A stretch of 64,000 nt of DNA from IMG/VR virus record IMGVR_UViG_3300034198_024692, positions 20,875-84,874 of that record. The stretch is one strand, 5' to 3'. Position numbers and translations under genes: made by a program. This stretch comes from a virus. The notes under the pieces are model-generated. The model saw only the letters and a program-made list of their open reading frames with translations, searched no databases and had not been told where the DNA came from. This document shows positions 17,001-25,844 of this stretch, piece by piece; position 1 is the stretch's first letter; each line of letters starts with the position of its first letter.

Positions 17001-18653
17001 ATGACTGAAAAATACTATTGGCTTAATGCAGACTCAAGAAAGTTTCTTGAGAGAGGTTACTTGCTTGCTGGCGAAACCGCCGAGCAAAGAATTTTAGAAA
17101 TCGCGAACACAGCTGAGAACCTTCTAGGCATCTCTGGTTTTGCAGAAAAATTCGAATTTTATATGTCTCGTGGTTTTTATTCTTTGTCTTCTCCAATTTG
17201 GAGTAATTTCGGAAGATCAAGAGGATTGCCTATTAGCTGTTTTGGTTCTTATATCTCTGATAAGCTGGAGCAGATTGCTGGGCATAAGCTTTCCGAAGTC
17301 GCAATGATGACGAAAGCTGGAGGTGGCACCTCTGCATACTTTGGAGAGCTTCGTGGACGAGGAGCGCCAATTAGTTCTGGAGGCGAATCAACTGGAGCTG
17401 TGCATTTCATGGAGCTTTACGATAAGCTTATGAATGTTGTATCTCAGGGCAACGTTCGCAGAGGATCTTTTGCAGCTTATCTTCCGATTGATCATCCAGA
17501 TATTGAAGAATTCTTGAAAATTCGTTCTGATGGTCATGAAATTCAAGAAATGTCTATTGGTGTTTGTGTTTCTGATGAATGGATGAAGAAGATGCTTGAT
17601 GGAGATAAAGATCTTCGAAAGATTTGGGGTCTTGTCATTAAGAAGAGATTTGAAAGTGGATATCCATATTTGTTCTTTTCTGATAATGCTAACAATCAAG
17701 CTCCACAAGTGTATAAGGATAAAAATCTTAAGATCAATGCAAGTAACCTTTGCAATGAAATCATGCTTTCGAGTTCCGAAGATGAATCTTTTGTTTGTAA
17801 CCTGTCTTCTCTGAATCTTGAAAAGTGGGATGAAATTGAAAAGACAGATGCTGTAGAAACTCTTGTTTTCTTCTTGGACGCGGTTATGACCGAGTTTATT
17901 AACAAAACGCAGGATATGCCGTTTATGGAAGCTCCACGACGTTTCGCTATTAATCAGCGTGCTCTTGGAGTTGGTGTCTTAGGTTGGCACACATACCTTC
18001 AATCGAAGATGATTAGCTTTGAATCTATGGATGCTAAGCTTCTGAATTCTTCAATTTGGAAAAGCATTAGAACTCGCGCAGACAAAGCTTCCGAAGAGCT
18101 TTCTAAGTTGTTCGGCGAAGCTCCTCTGCTAAACGGTTATGGTCGCAGAAATTCTACGACTTTGGCTGTTGCTCCAACAACATCAAGTTCTTTTATCTTA
18201 GGACAAGTTTCTCCGTCGATTGAACCATTAAACAGCAACTACTTTGTAAAAGATCTTGCAAAGGGAAAATTCACTTACAAAAACCCACACTTGAAAGAGC
18301 TTCTAAATTCTAAAGGTTTTGACACTACTGAAATTTGGAAATCTATTCTAGTTCACGGTGGAAGTGTTCAGCATCTTGATTTCTTAACTGAGCAAGAAAA
18401 AGAAGTTTTCAAAACTTTTGGAGAGATTTCTCAAAAAGAAATCGTTATTCAAGCAGCGCAAAGACAAAAGAGTATTGATCAAGGACAGAGCTTAAATATC
18501 ATGATTCCTCCAAATGCATCTCCAAAAGATGTAAATGAATTAATGATTTTTGCTTGGGAAAATGGAATCAAGGGCATGTATTACCAAAGAAGCGCTAATC
18601 CAGCTCAAGAATTAGCTCGTTCTATCATGTCTTGCAAAACTTGTGAGGCATAA
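17001..18653 (+). CDS. nrdA: Ribonucleotide reductase class I, large subunit (short form)
   Basis: A 550-residue reductase barrel. Active-site residues are recognisable: LPISCFGS and FVCNLSSLNL give the redox cysteine pair, NASNLCNEIML gives the N-C-E catalytic set, and KGMYYQRSA gives the two radical-transfer tyrosines. The C-terminal SCKTCEA holds the cysteine pair that re-reduces the site. It is much shorter than typical NrdA (about 760 residues): the N-terminal ATP-cone domain is missing, so allosteric control of overall activity by ATP/dATP is probably lost, as in many phage enzymes. It forms the holoenzyme with NrdB. Confidence 0.94.
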   Translation: MTEKYYWLNADSRKFLERGYLLAGETAEQRILEIANTAENLLGISGFAEKFEFYMSRGFYSLSSPIWSNFGRSRGLPISCFGSYISDKLEQIAGHKLSEVAMMTKAGGGTSAYFGELRGRGAPISSGGESTGAVHFMELYDKLMNVVSQGNVRRGSFAAYLPIDHPDIEEFLKIRSDGHEIQEMSIGVCVSDEWMKKMLDGDKDLRKIWGLVIKKRFESGYPYLFFSDNANNQAPQVYKDKNLKINASNLCNEIMLSSSEDESFVCNLSSLNLEKWDEIEKTDAVETLVFFLDAVMTEFINKTQDMPFMEAPRRFAINQRALGVGVLGWHTYLQSKMISFESMDAKLLNSSIWKSIRTRADKASEELSKLFGEAPLLNGYGRRNSTTLAVAPTTSSSFILGQVSPSIEPLNSNYFVKDLAKGKFTYKNPHLKELLNSKGFDTTEIWKSILVHGGSVQHLDFLTEQEKEVFKTFGEISQKEIVIQAAQRQKSIDQGQSLNIMIPPNASPKDVNELMIFAWENGIKGMYYQRSANPAQELARSIMSCKTCEA

Positions 18654-18665
18654 AACAAAAAAAAA

Positions 18666-18674
18666 GTGTAATAT
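18666..18674 (+). promoter_or_regulatory. GTG-TAATAT box
   Basis: GTG then TAATAT, nine bases before the ATG at 18684, after an A-rich run that follows the nrdA stop. Confidence 0.5.
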
Positions 18675-18683
18675 ATCTTATAT

Positions 18684-19655
18684 ATGGAAGTTGACTTTTC
18701 TTTAAAAATTAAAGAGTTATTTGATAACTCAGAAGCAAAAAGATCTGGGCCAAAAAGCGCAGCTCAAACTCCCGCTCCAAAATCAGATCAAAAAACAGGT
18801 TCAGATAAAAACAAAAAAGGATCTGCTGGAACTGATGGCGGGAAAATAGAATTTGCTGAAAAAGTTGTTAATTCTCTTCAGGAAAAAGTCAATTCTCATA
18901 ATGAAAAGTACGAAAAGAAAGTTTCTTTATCTCAATTAAAGAAAGTTTATAGAAGAGGTCTTGGAGCTTTTTCGTCTTCTCATCGTCCAGGTCAAAGCAG
19001 AAGTAGTTGGGCTATGGCTAGAGTAAATATGTTTTTGAAGATGATGAGAGGTGGAAAAGTGAAAGATTCTTATCGTGCCGCAGATCAAGATGTCGCTAAG
19101 GGCGAGGAGTTGTATTACGAGCAAAAACCAGAAGATGTTTTTTGGCAGTTTGATTCTATTGATTTTGATTTAGCTCGAATTGATTTGATCAAAGCGAATG
19201 TTGATCTTGATGAAGAAGCTAATATCGATTTATTTGATATAGATTATTCCGAAGCTGAAAAGAAGACTCTTAACAAGCCGTTCAGGCTTCCTAGCGGATC
19301 GAATAAGAAATTCGGCGTATATGTTAAGAATGACAAGGGGAACGTTGTTATGGTCAAGTTTGGAGATCCAAATATGGAAATTCGAAGAGACGATCCAAAT
19401 CGCAGAAAAAATTTCAGAGCCCGTCATCAATGCGATACCAATGTTGGGCCAAAGTGGAAAGCTCGCTACTGGAGCTGTAAGTTTTGGAGTAAGAAACCTG
19501 TTTCTTCTCTAGCTTCAGAAGAAATTCTTTTGAGTGATGAAGATGATACAGAATGGGATTGGGATGATTCTACCTTTGTAGATCAAGAAGAAATCCTTGG
19601 AGAGTGGACATATTTGTCAGAGGTTCAAGTTTTTATTGAAGAAGACGATCTCTGA
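18684..19655 (+). CDS. Phage protein with a conserved C-terminal basic/cysteine domain, unknown function
   Basis: A 323-residue protein. A low-complexity Ser/Lys/Ala N terminus is followed by a basic segment with SSHRPGQSRSSWAMARVN (about residues 92-112). Then comes a compact domain (about residues 205-275) with YVKNDKGNVVMVKFGDPN, RRDDPNRRKNFRARHQC and ARYWSCKFWS. Both segments resemble domains I have seen attached to capsid-maturation or other structural proteins of many uncultured phages, but I cannot name the family with certainty. The C terminus is strongly acidic. No protease triad is evident. It has its own promoter-like box. Confidence 0.6.
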   Translation: MEVDFSLKIKELFDNSEAKRSGPKSAAQTPAPKSDQKTGSDKNKKGSAGTDGGKIEFAEKVVNSLQEKVNSHNEKYEKKVSLSQLKKVYRRGLGAFSSSHRPGQSRSSWAMARVNMFLKMMRGGKVKDSYRAADQDVAKGEELYYEQKPEDVFWQFDSIDFDLARIDLIKANVDLDEEANIDLFDIDYSEAEKKTLNKPFRLPSGSNKKFGVYVKNDKGNVVMVKFGDPNMEIRRDDPNRRKNFRARHQCDTNVGPKWKARYWSCKFWSKKPVSSLASEEILLSDEDDTEWDWDDSTFVDQEEILGEWTYLSEVQVFIEEDDL

Positions 19656-19675
19656 TTTATTATCATGCATTGAGC

Positions 19676-20476
19676 ATGGTTAAAAAAGTATCAGTATTTT
19701 GTATTTGGAGAGATTCAGAACAGACAATTTTTAAAACTCTCAAACAATTAGAGGATTTAGAGTCTATTGATGGCTTTGAGTTCTCTTATTTTTTTTACGA
19801 GAATGACTCTAAAGACAAAACAGTTGAAATTTTATCTGAATGGATGAGTAAAAGAAATGGGTCTTTTTTGTCTGAGATTTTAAATGCTCCTAAATTTGGA
19901 AGTACTGCCGATCCAGAAAGAATGAAATTTCTTTGCGAGTGTAGAAATAAATGCAAAAGTCTAGCTCAAGAAAATCAGTTTGACTATTCTTTATTGATTG
20001 ATTCTGACATAGAATTCAATAATGATAATTTTCTGATGCATTTCGAAAACATAAATCAATTAGATGATGCTGTTATGGTTACAGCCAATGTTAGACAAAA
20101 TATAGCAGATTTAACTTTCAATAGCTCATTAGATTCATATTATGATACGTATGCATTTAGAGATGCATATGGTAATGCTGGATTATACTGGAGTGATTCT
20201 CCATTTATTAGAGAAGAAGATAGATTTAACTGGTCATTAGGAAAGCCAATCATAACAATGAGTTCTTTTGGTGGTTTCGCTTTTATTAAATCAGATATTT
20301 TTAATAAAGTTAGATGGCATAGCGACTTTCATTGTGATCATGTGAATATGTGTTATGACATATCTAGATATGGGAAAATTTATGTATTGCCTCGCTCTAA
20401 AGTTTACGTAAACATATACCTTAGTCAATCCGACTTAGACTCATTTAAAAAAGCAGCAAAACAACAACTTTTATAA
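19676..20476 (+). CDS. Glycosyltransferase, GT-A fold
   Basis: About 266 residues. VSVFCIWRDSEQTIFKTLKQL opens a nucleotide-binding fold, FYENDSKDKTVEIL matches the early GT-A acidic loop, and DYSLLIDSDIEF supplies the DxD metal and sugar-nucleotide motif. The pattern resembles mannosyltransferase-type enzymes of the CAP59/Mnn9 kind, though this is uncertain. The ATG at 19676 is preferred over an in-frame TTG six bases upstream. It opens the sugar cluster that runs to 26890 and is followed by another glycosyltransferase two bases later. Confidence 0.78.
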   Translation: MVKKVSVFCIWRDSEQTIFKTLKQLEDLESIDGFEFSYFFYENDSKDKTVEILSEWMSKRNGSFLSEILNAPKFGSTADPERMKFLCECRNKCKSLAQENQFDYSLLIDSDIEFNNDNFLMHFENINQLDDAVMVTANVRQNIADLTFNSSLDSYYDTYAFRDAYGNAGLYWSDSPFIREEDRFNWSLGKPIITMSSFGGFAFIKSDIFNKVRWHSDFHCDHVNMCYDISRYGKIYVLPRSKVYVNIYLSQSDLDSFKKAAKQQLL

Positions 20477-20478
20477 AA

Positions 20479-21207
20479 ATGAATAAATTTAAATTTAAAC
20501 CTAGGGCTACGGTAATTTGTTCAATATATAATGGTGAAAAATTTCTTCATCAGTTTCTTAAAAACGTGTTAAATCAAGATTGCATAAATGAAATAGAAAT
20601 TTTACTACTTGATGCAGATTCTACAGATTCGACAAGTGATATAATTAATAACTATCAACATAATAGCATTGTATATAAAAAATTACCAGAAAGAATTTCT
20701 GTAACTGATACTCTAAATATTGGAATCACTTTATCGAGTTCAGATATTATTTCAATTTGGAATGTAGATGATAGAAGAAGTAATTTTTCATTAAAAAGAC
20801 AAATTGACTATATGGAAAATAATCCACTATGTGATATTTGTTATGGTTATGTAGCATGGAGTTATAAAGAAAATGAGAGTTTTGAAGATAATAACTTAAA
20901 AGATATATATCCATGTGATATTGTAACTCCAGAATCAATGATGATAAATAATTCTCCTCATTGCCTTCCCGTTTGGAGAAAAAGTCTTCATACTAAGTTA
21001 GGCTATTTTGATAATAAATACCCAACAGCTTCTGATTTCGATTTTTGGCTAAGATGTTTAAGCCAAGGAGCAAGATTTGATAAGATTTATGAAATTATTG
21101 GATCTTATTACTATAATCCAAATGGTTTATCTACAAATAGTCAATCTTCAAATTCAAAAGAAGCTGAAATAATTAAAGAAAAATATAAATATTTACTTAA
21201 TAAATGA
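20479..21207 (+). CDS. Family 2-type glycosyltransferase
   Basis: A 242-residue GT-A enzyme. ATVICSIYNGEKFLHQFL begins the fold, EILLLDADSTDSTSDII gives the first acidic motif, and SIWNVDDRRSNFSLKRQ the metal-binding region. GYFDNKYPTASDFDFWLRC contains the family's acceptor-site (D/E)D motif. It should transfer a sugar from a nucleotide donor in the cytosol. The start codon of the transketolase gene overlaps its stop (ATGA). The coding sequence is more AT-rich than the replication genes, as is the whole block to about 23000, which suggests a separate origin. Confidence 0.82.
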   Translation: MNKFKFKPRATVICSIYNGEKFLHQFLKNVLNQDCINEIEILLLDADSTDSTSDIINNYQHNSIVYKKLPERISVTDTLNIGITLSSSDIISIWNVDDRRSNFSLKRQIDYMENNPLCDICYGYVAWSYKENESFEDNNLKDIYPCDIVTPESMMINNSPHCLPVWRKSLHTKLGYFDNKYPTASDFDFWLRCLSQGARFDKIYEIIGSYYYNPNGLSTNSQSSNSKEAEIIKEKYKYLLNK

Positions 21208-21944
21208 AAAAACTTATAAAAAATATAATAAAAACTTCTTATTTAAATAAAGAAGGACATATAGCTAGCGCTCTTTCTATATTAGATTTTTTGTACTTTT
21301 TATATTTCAATAAAAAAACAGATAATGATGAATTCGTTCTGAGCAAAGGTCACGCAAGTTTAGCTCTATATGCTATTTTTCTCGAAAAACAAATTATAAC
21401 AGAAGATGACTTTTATAGTTTTTCTCAAGAGAGTTCTATTTTAGGAGGGCATCCTTCTTCTAAAAAAATTAAAGAAATTAAATTATCTACTGGATCACTT
21501 GGCCACGGACTTCCTTTTTGCGTGGGATTAGCATTAGCAAAGAAAATGAAAAATGAATCTGGTAATATTTATTGTTTAATTGGCGACGGAGAAGCTAATG
21601 AAGGCACAATTTGGGAATCAGCATTAATAGCATCTACTTATAAATTAGATAATTTAATATGTATCATGGACTTTAATAAGTCAGGCGAAAGAGCTATTAA
21701 ACTAGATTCTTGTGTTAATAAATTTAAATCATTTGGATGGGAATCATTTTTAGTAAAAAATGGAAATAATCAAAAATCTATATCAAAAATTTTTAATAAA
21801 TTTGAAAATAATGAATTGCCAAAATTCGTTCAATTAAATACTGTTAAAGGTTTTGGATGTAAAATAATGGAAAACAATCCAGAATGGCACCATAAATATC
21901 CATCATCAGAAATTGAATATCTGAATATAATAAATAACTTATAA
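21204..21944 (+). CDS. Transketolase-like enzyme, N-terminal (TPP-binding) subunit
   Basis: A 246-residue protein equal to the N-terminal third of transketolase. FVLSKGHASLALYAIF and GSLGHGLPFCVGLALA match the conserved transketolase segments, and GDGEANEGTIWES is the GDG...N thiamine-diphosphate and metal motif. With the next gene it should form a two-subunit transketolase that moves a two-carbon ketol unit. Split pairs of this kind occur in sugar-biosynthesis clusters of bacteria, where they act on unusual sugars and not in the pentose phosphate pathway. Its place among glycosyltransferase and nucleotide-sugar genes supports that. Confidence 0.9.
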   Translation: MKKLIKNIIKTSYLNKEGHIASALSILDFLYFLYFNKKTDNDEFVLSKGHASLALYAIFLEKQIITEDDFYSFSQESSILGGHPSSKKIKEIKLSTGSLGHGLPFCVGLALAKKMKNESGNIYCLIGDGEANEGTIWESALIASTYKLDNLICIMDFNKSGERAIKLDSCVNKFKSFGWESFLVKNGNNQKSISKIFNKFENNELPKFVQLNTVKGFGCKIMENNPEWHHKYPSSEIEYLNIINNL

Positions 21945-21950
21945 ATCAAT

Positions 21951-22844
21951 ATGAGAAAACATTTTTATAATTATCTTAATAAATTATTTAAAAATAATGA
22001 AAAAATATCTATTTTATTAGGAGATATAGGAGTTTTTTCATTTAAAGATAGTTTTGATTTAGATTGCAGAAGAATATATAACATGGGTATTATGGAGCAA
22101 TCAATGATTGGAGTTGCTTGTGGACTATCTAAAAGTGGATTTATACCATTTATTCATTCAATAGCTCCGTTCATAACAGAAAGATGTTATGAACAATTAA
22201 AATTAAATTTTGGGTATGAAGATGTAAATGCTTTTGTTGTTAGTGTCGGCAATTCATATGATTATGCAGCATTAGGATGTACTCACCATTGTCCAAATGA
22301 TCTTAGAATAATTTCATCTATACCAAATTTTAAAACATATTGTCCTGGAAATTCAAAAGATGTAGAAAATATTATTAATGAAAATATTAATATCAAACAT
22401 CCTAAATATATTAGATTATCAGAAACTGAAAATAATTTAAATTTAATAAAAAATAATTATGAAGACCTTGAGATTTTGAATTTAAATAAAAATGGCATAT
22501 GTATTATTGTTGGAAATGCAATAAAAGACTTTAATAAATTGTCAAATTTAAATTGTACCATTTTATATACAACAAATATTTCAGAATTTGATATTTTTAA
22601 ATTAAATAGCATTATATACAATAACGATATTATCAAAAATATAACAATAATAGAACCATGTTATGATTCTGGTATTTTATCTAAAATAGCGACAAGTGTT
22701 AAAAACATAGAGTCAATAAATTGTATTTCAATTCCTAAATTATTTATTGAAAAATATGGAAAAAAAGAAAATATAGATTGTTATTTGCAATTTGATGATG
22801 AATCAATAATCAAACAGTTACAAAAAATTTATGAAAAAAATTAA
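21951..22844 (+). CDS. Transketolase-like enzyme, C-terminal (pyrimidine-binding) subunit
   Basis: A 297-residue partner of the preceding gene. RIYNMGIMEQSMIGVACGLS is the signature of the pyrimidine-binding domain with the catalytic glutamate (ME), and GCTHHCPNDLRIISSIPN matches the conserved histidine region. The last 90 residues form the transketolase C-terminal domain. It begins six bases after the N-terminal subunit gene. Very AT-rich, with strings of Asn, Ile and Lys codons. The product of the pair is unknown; a branched or chain-extended sugar is a reasonable guess. Confidence 0.88.
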   Translation: MRKHFYNYLNKLFKNNEKISILLGDIGVFSFKDSFDLDCRRIYNMGIMEQSMIGVACGLSKSGFIPFIHSIAPFITERCYEQLKLNFGYEDVNAFVVSVGNSYDYAALGCTHHCPNDLRIISSIPNFKTYCPGNSKDVENIINENINIKHPKYIRLSETENNLNLIKNNYEDLEILNLNKNGICIIVGNAIKDFNKLSNLNCTILYTTNISEFDIFKLNSIIYNNDIIKNITIIEPCYDSGILSKIATSVKNIESINCISIPKLFIEKYGKKENIDCYLQFDDESIIKQLQKIYEKN

Positions 22845-23553
22845 TATTAGTGCTTATATGACATCTATTAGACCCTATAGATGGATGAGAATACACGAAA
22901 TGATTGCTAAAACAAATTTAAATTTTGAAATAGTAATTGTTGGTCCAATTGAACCAGATTTTGAATTGCCGCCTGAAATTAGATTTTTTAAAAGTGATTT
23001 AAAGCCATCTCAATGCCAACACGCTTCAGCATTTTTTTGTGAAGGAGAAATGTTATTGCAGATTGTAGATGATATTGATTACCAAGATGGAGCTATTGAA
23101 GCAATGTATGATGTGGTAAAAAATAATCCAAGTTCTATGGCCACATGTCATTACTATCAAGATATACATCTCGATTATACTCAATATCAAAATATTGCTG
23201 GTCAAGCTTCAAATTATTTACCTCTTTTGCCTGTCTGTGGGCTCTACCCTAGAGAGGCTTATAAAAAAGTTGGAGGAATAGATAGAAGATTTATGGGAGT
23301 AATGGGTGAATTAGATTTATATATGAGGCTTTCTTTAGCTGGGTATAAAACAGTATTTGTTGATTATATCTGCAATGAAAATACTGAATTTCAAAAAAAA
23401 GATAATAGCAGTCTATGCAGTAAATTTTGGGGTGTAGATAGGCCAGTTATAATTAATCTTTGGTCTGAAAATAATCAATTTTCTTTAACAAGAAATGATG
23501 AAGTGAAAGAATATTCCGAATCTAATATATTGACTGTAGAGCAAAATTTATGA
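22831..23553 (+). CDS. Glycosyltransferase, GT-A fold
   Basis: A 240-residue protein. NISAYMTSIRPYRWMRIHEM and FEIVIVGPIEPDFELPP form the nucleotide-binding half; MLLQIVDDIDYQDGAIEAM supplies the DD metal motif; and KVGGIDRRFMGVMGELDLYMR matches the GT2 acceptor region with its (E/D)D pair. It overlaps the transketolase gene by 14 bases and the epimerase gene by ATGA. Cytosolic, no membrane segment. Donor and acceptor are unknown. Confidence 0.78.
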   Translation: MKKINISAYMTSIRPYRWMRIHEMIAKTNLNFEIVIVGPIEPDFELPPEIRFFKSDLKPSQCQHASAFFCEGEMLLQIVDDIDYQDGAIEAMYDVVKNNPSSMATCHYYQDIHLDYTQYQNIAGQASNYLPLLPVCGLYPREAYKKVGGIDRRFMGVMGELDLYMRLSLAGYKTVFVDYICNENTEFQKKDNSSLCSKFWGVDRPVIINLWSENNQFSLTRNDEVKEYSESNILTVEQNL

Positions 23554-24470
23554 ATAGTTTTTCTTTTTTAAATAACAAAAAAATATTAATTACTGGTGGA
23601 TCTGGGGTTATTGGCTCGAATTTGGCTAAGTCTATCAGATCATCAAGTAATTGTGAAATCTTTTTAAACTATTTATCAGATATAGCAGAAGATTTTAAAA
23701 ATAATTCATTTATCCTAAATCGTTTCGACATAACAGACTTAGATGCCATCAAAAGGCTACCAATGTTTGATGTCATTTTCCATTGTGCTGGTTATGGTCA
23801 ACCGCAAAAGTTTTGCATGAATCCAGAAAAGACTTTTTCTTTAAATACACTATCGACTCAAAAACTTTCTGAAAAAGTTATTGATGGTGGGAAGTTTATT
23901 TTTATGAGTAGTAGCGAAGTATATTCTGGATCAGAATTAAATACCGAAGACTCTCCAATCACAATCAACCCTCATAACTCAAGAAATTGTTATATTCTTA
24001 GTAAACTTTTTGGTGAGTCTATTTTAAGTTTTAATTCTAGGATTGAAGCTAAAAGTTTGAGAATATGCCTTTGCTACGGTAAGGGATTCAAAGAAGACGA
24101 TAAACGAGTCCTTTCAGAGTTCATAAACAAGGCTAGAAGCGGGGATATCCAATTAATGGATGATGGCTCAGCGATCCGAAGGTATATCCATATCGATGAT
24201 TGTATAACAGCTATTGCTAATATTACAAAATCTAGTAAAAATAATCTATATAACATTGGAGGATCAGAAAAAACAACAATTAAAGAAATAGCTCAAATTG
24301 TTGCCGACGTATTTAGTAGAAAAATAAAACTTGGCGATCCAAAAAATAGCTTTAAAGATAGCCCTAAAGATGTTATAGTATCTATCGAAAGATATGAAAA
24401 AGAATTTGGAACGCTCAACACAATTCCTTTATATCAAGGCATAAAAAATCTCGCTCATGATAGTCAATAA
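23550..24470 (+). CDS. NAD-dependent sugar-nucleotide epimerase/dehydratase
   Basis: A 306-residue extended short-chain dehydrogenase. ILITGGSGVIGSNLAKSI is the GxxGxxG NAD-binding motif, FIFMSSSEVYSG carries the catalytic serine region, and NCYILSKLFGES gives the YxxxK pair. The C-terminal half has DDGSAIRRYIHIDDC, the substrate loop typical of NDP-sugar epimerases. It likely changes the configuration of a nucleotide sugar used by the neighbouring glycosyltransferases. It overlaps the methyltransferase gene by 14 bases. Confidence 0.88.
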   Translation: MNSFSFLNNKKILITGGSGVIGSNLAKSIRSSSNCEIFLNYLSDIAEDFKNNSFILNRFDITDLDAIKRLPMFDVIFHCAGYGQPQKFCMNPEKTFSLNTLSTQKLSEKVIDGGKFIFMSSSEVYSGSELNTEDSPITINPHNSRNCYILSKLFGESILSFNSRIEAKSLRICLCYGKGFKEDDKRVLSEFINKARSGDIQLMDDGSAIRRYIHIDDCITAIANITKSSKNNLYNIGGSEKTTIKEIAQIVADVFSRKIKLGDPKNSFKDSPKDVIVSIERYEKEFGTLNTIPLYQGIKNLAHDSQ

Positions 24471-25368
24471 AAAAACAATTGAAAAAAGTTTAGGATTCCG
24501 AATCAAGAATAGAAATTTGATTAAAAGAATAGCAAGTTCGCGCTTGATCTATAATTATCTTTCAATCGAGGATCTTAAAGACTATATTCTCGAATATATC
24601 AAAACCCTTAACAAAGACTTGATTCAAGCAGGAGATTCGCGTAAAGATCAATGGGAAAGAGGTTGGGCTGAAAATGTTTCCGAGTTCGTAGATTCTGGTG
24701 AATTTTCTTCATTAATTCCAAAGTATCATACGAAAAATAATATTGCTAAATTTAATGGCAAAATTATTAAAAATTATATTCAAGATTTTGATTACCAGTT
24801 AAATTCTTTTTTTGTTGATGCTGTACTTTTTGAATATGCAGAAAAGTTTGACAAAATATTTGAATTTGGTTGTGGAACAGGATATCATCTTTTCCGTTTG
24901 AGAAAAGAATGGGGAGATAAACAATTTTGCGGTCTAGATTGGACGGATTCATCTCAGCAAGCTATTCGCTCTTATTGCGAATCTAATCAAATAAAAAATG
25001 TAGATGCTAAAAATTTTAATTATTTTGATCCAGATTATTCAGTAGATATTTCTGGCTCATGCATTTATACAGTAGCATCTCTAGAACAAATTGGAGAAAA
25101 ACACGATAAATTTATTAATTATATTCTTGATAAAAAGCCAGATCTTTGTATTAATTTTGAGCCTATTTCTGAAGTTTTAGACGATAATATTTTGCAAGAT
25201 TATCTTACAAAGAAATATTTTGAAAAACGCAATTATTTAAAAAATTATTTAACAAGACTTCGAGAACTTGAAAAAGAAGAGAAAATTATTATCTTAGATG
25301 TAAAGCGCCTTAATTATGGAAGTAAATTCATAGAAGGTCACACCCTCGTAATATGGAAGCCAATATGA
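24457..25368 (+). CDS. SAM-dependent methyltransferase
   Basis: A 303-residue protein. IFEFGCGTGYHLFRLRKEW is the class I S-adenosylmethionine motif (E.GCGTG), followed by FCGLDWTDSSQQAI with the acidic residue that binds the ribose. An N-terminal helical domain of about 120 residues precedes the Rossmann part. In a sugar cluster it most likely methylates a sugar or its nucleotide precursor, but a protein substrate cannot be excluded. Its start lies inside the epimerase gene and its end overlaps the RmlC-like gene. Confidence 0.82.
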   Translation: MIVNKKTIEKSLGFRIKNRNLIKRIASSRLIYNYLSIEDLKDYILEYIKTLNKDLIQAGDSRKDQWERGWAENVSEFVDSGEFSSLIPKYHTKNNIAKFNGKIIKNYIQDFDYQLNSFFVDAVLFEYAEKFDKIFEFGCGTGYHLFRLRKEWGDKQFCGLDWTDSSQQAIRSYCESNQIKNVDAKNFNYFDPDYSVDISGSCIYTVASLEQIGEKHDKFINYILDKKPDLCINFEPISEVLDDNILQDYLTKKYFEKRNYLKNYLTRLRELEKEEKIIILDVKRLNYGSKFIEGHTLVIWKPI

Positions 25369-25844
25369 AAAGCTTGAACGATATAAAAGAATATACACTT
25401 ACATCTTTCGAAGATTTTAGAGGAGAGATTTATACTATTTTTGATCAAAAAGATCATCAAATTAAATTCAATCATGATAAAATCGCTACTAGATGCAAAA
25501 ATAGCTTAGTAGGAATTCACGGAGATTTTTCTACAACAAAATTAATAACATGTCTTTGGGGCAAAATTTTTGTTGTAATAGTAGATAATAGAAAAGATTC
25601 AAAAGATTTTGAAAAGCATAAAACTTTCATTTTAAGTTCTGAAAATAAAAAACAATTATTAATCCCAGCTGGATTTGGAAATAGTTTTTTGGTTCTTTCT
25701 GATTTTTGCGTTTATAATTATAAATTATCATATGATGGAAATTATATTGACTGCGACGATCAATTCACATTAAAATGGAATGATCCAAAATATAATATTC
25801 ATTGGCCAATTGATAATCCTATTTTAAGTAAAAGAGATTCATGA
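25365..25844 (+). CDS. RmlC-like cupin (sugar 3,5-epimerase family)
   Basis: About 159 residues. SLVGIHGDFSTTKLITCLWG matches the RmlC core, with the histidine of the GIHGD segment in the catalytic position, and IPAGFGNSFLVLSD and DDQFTLKWNDP match the C-terminal strands of dTDP-4-keto-sugar 3,5-epimerases. It probably epimerises a 4-keto-6-deoxy sugar nucleotide, the type of product made by the next gene. I chose the ATG at 25365, which overlaps the methyltransferase stop (ATGA); an in-frame ATG at 25353 is the alternative. Confidence 0.82.
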   Translation: MKSLNDIKEYTLTSFEDFRGEIYTIFDQKDHQIKFNHDKIATRCKNSLVGIHGDFSTTKLITCLWGKIFVVIVDNRKDSKDFEKHKTFILSSENKKQLLIPAGFGNSFLVLSDFCVYNYKLSYDGNYIDCDDQFTLKWNDPKYNIHWPIDNPILSKRDS

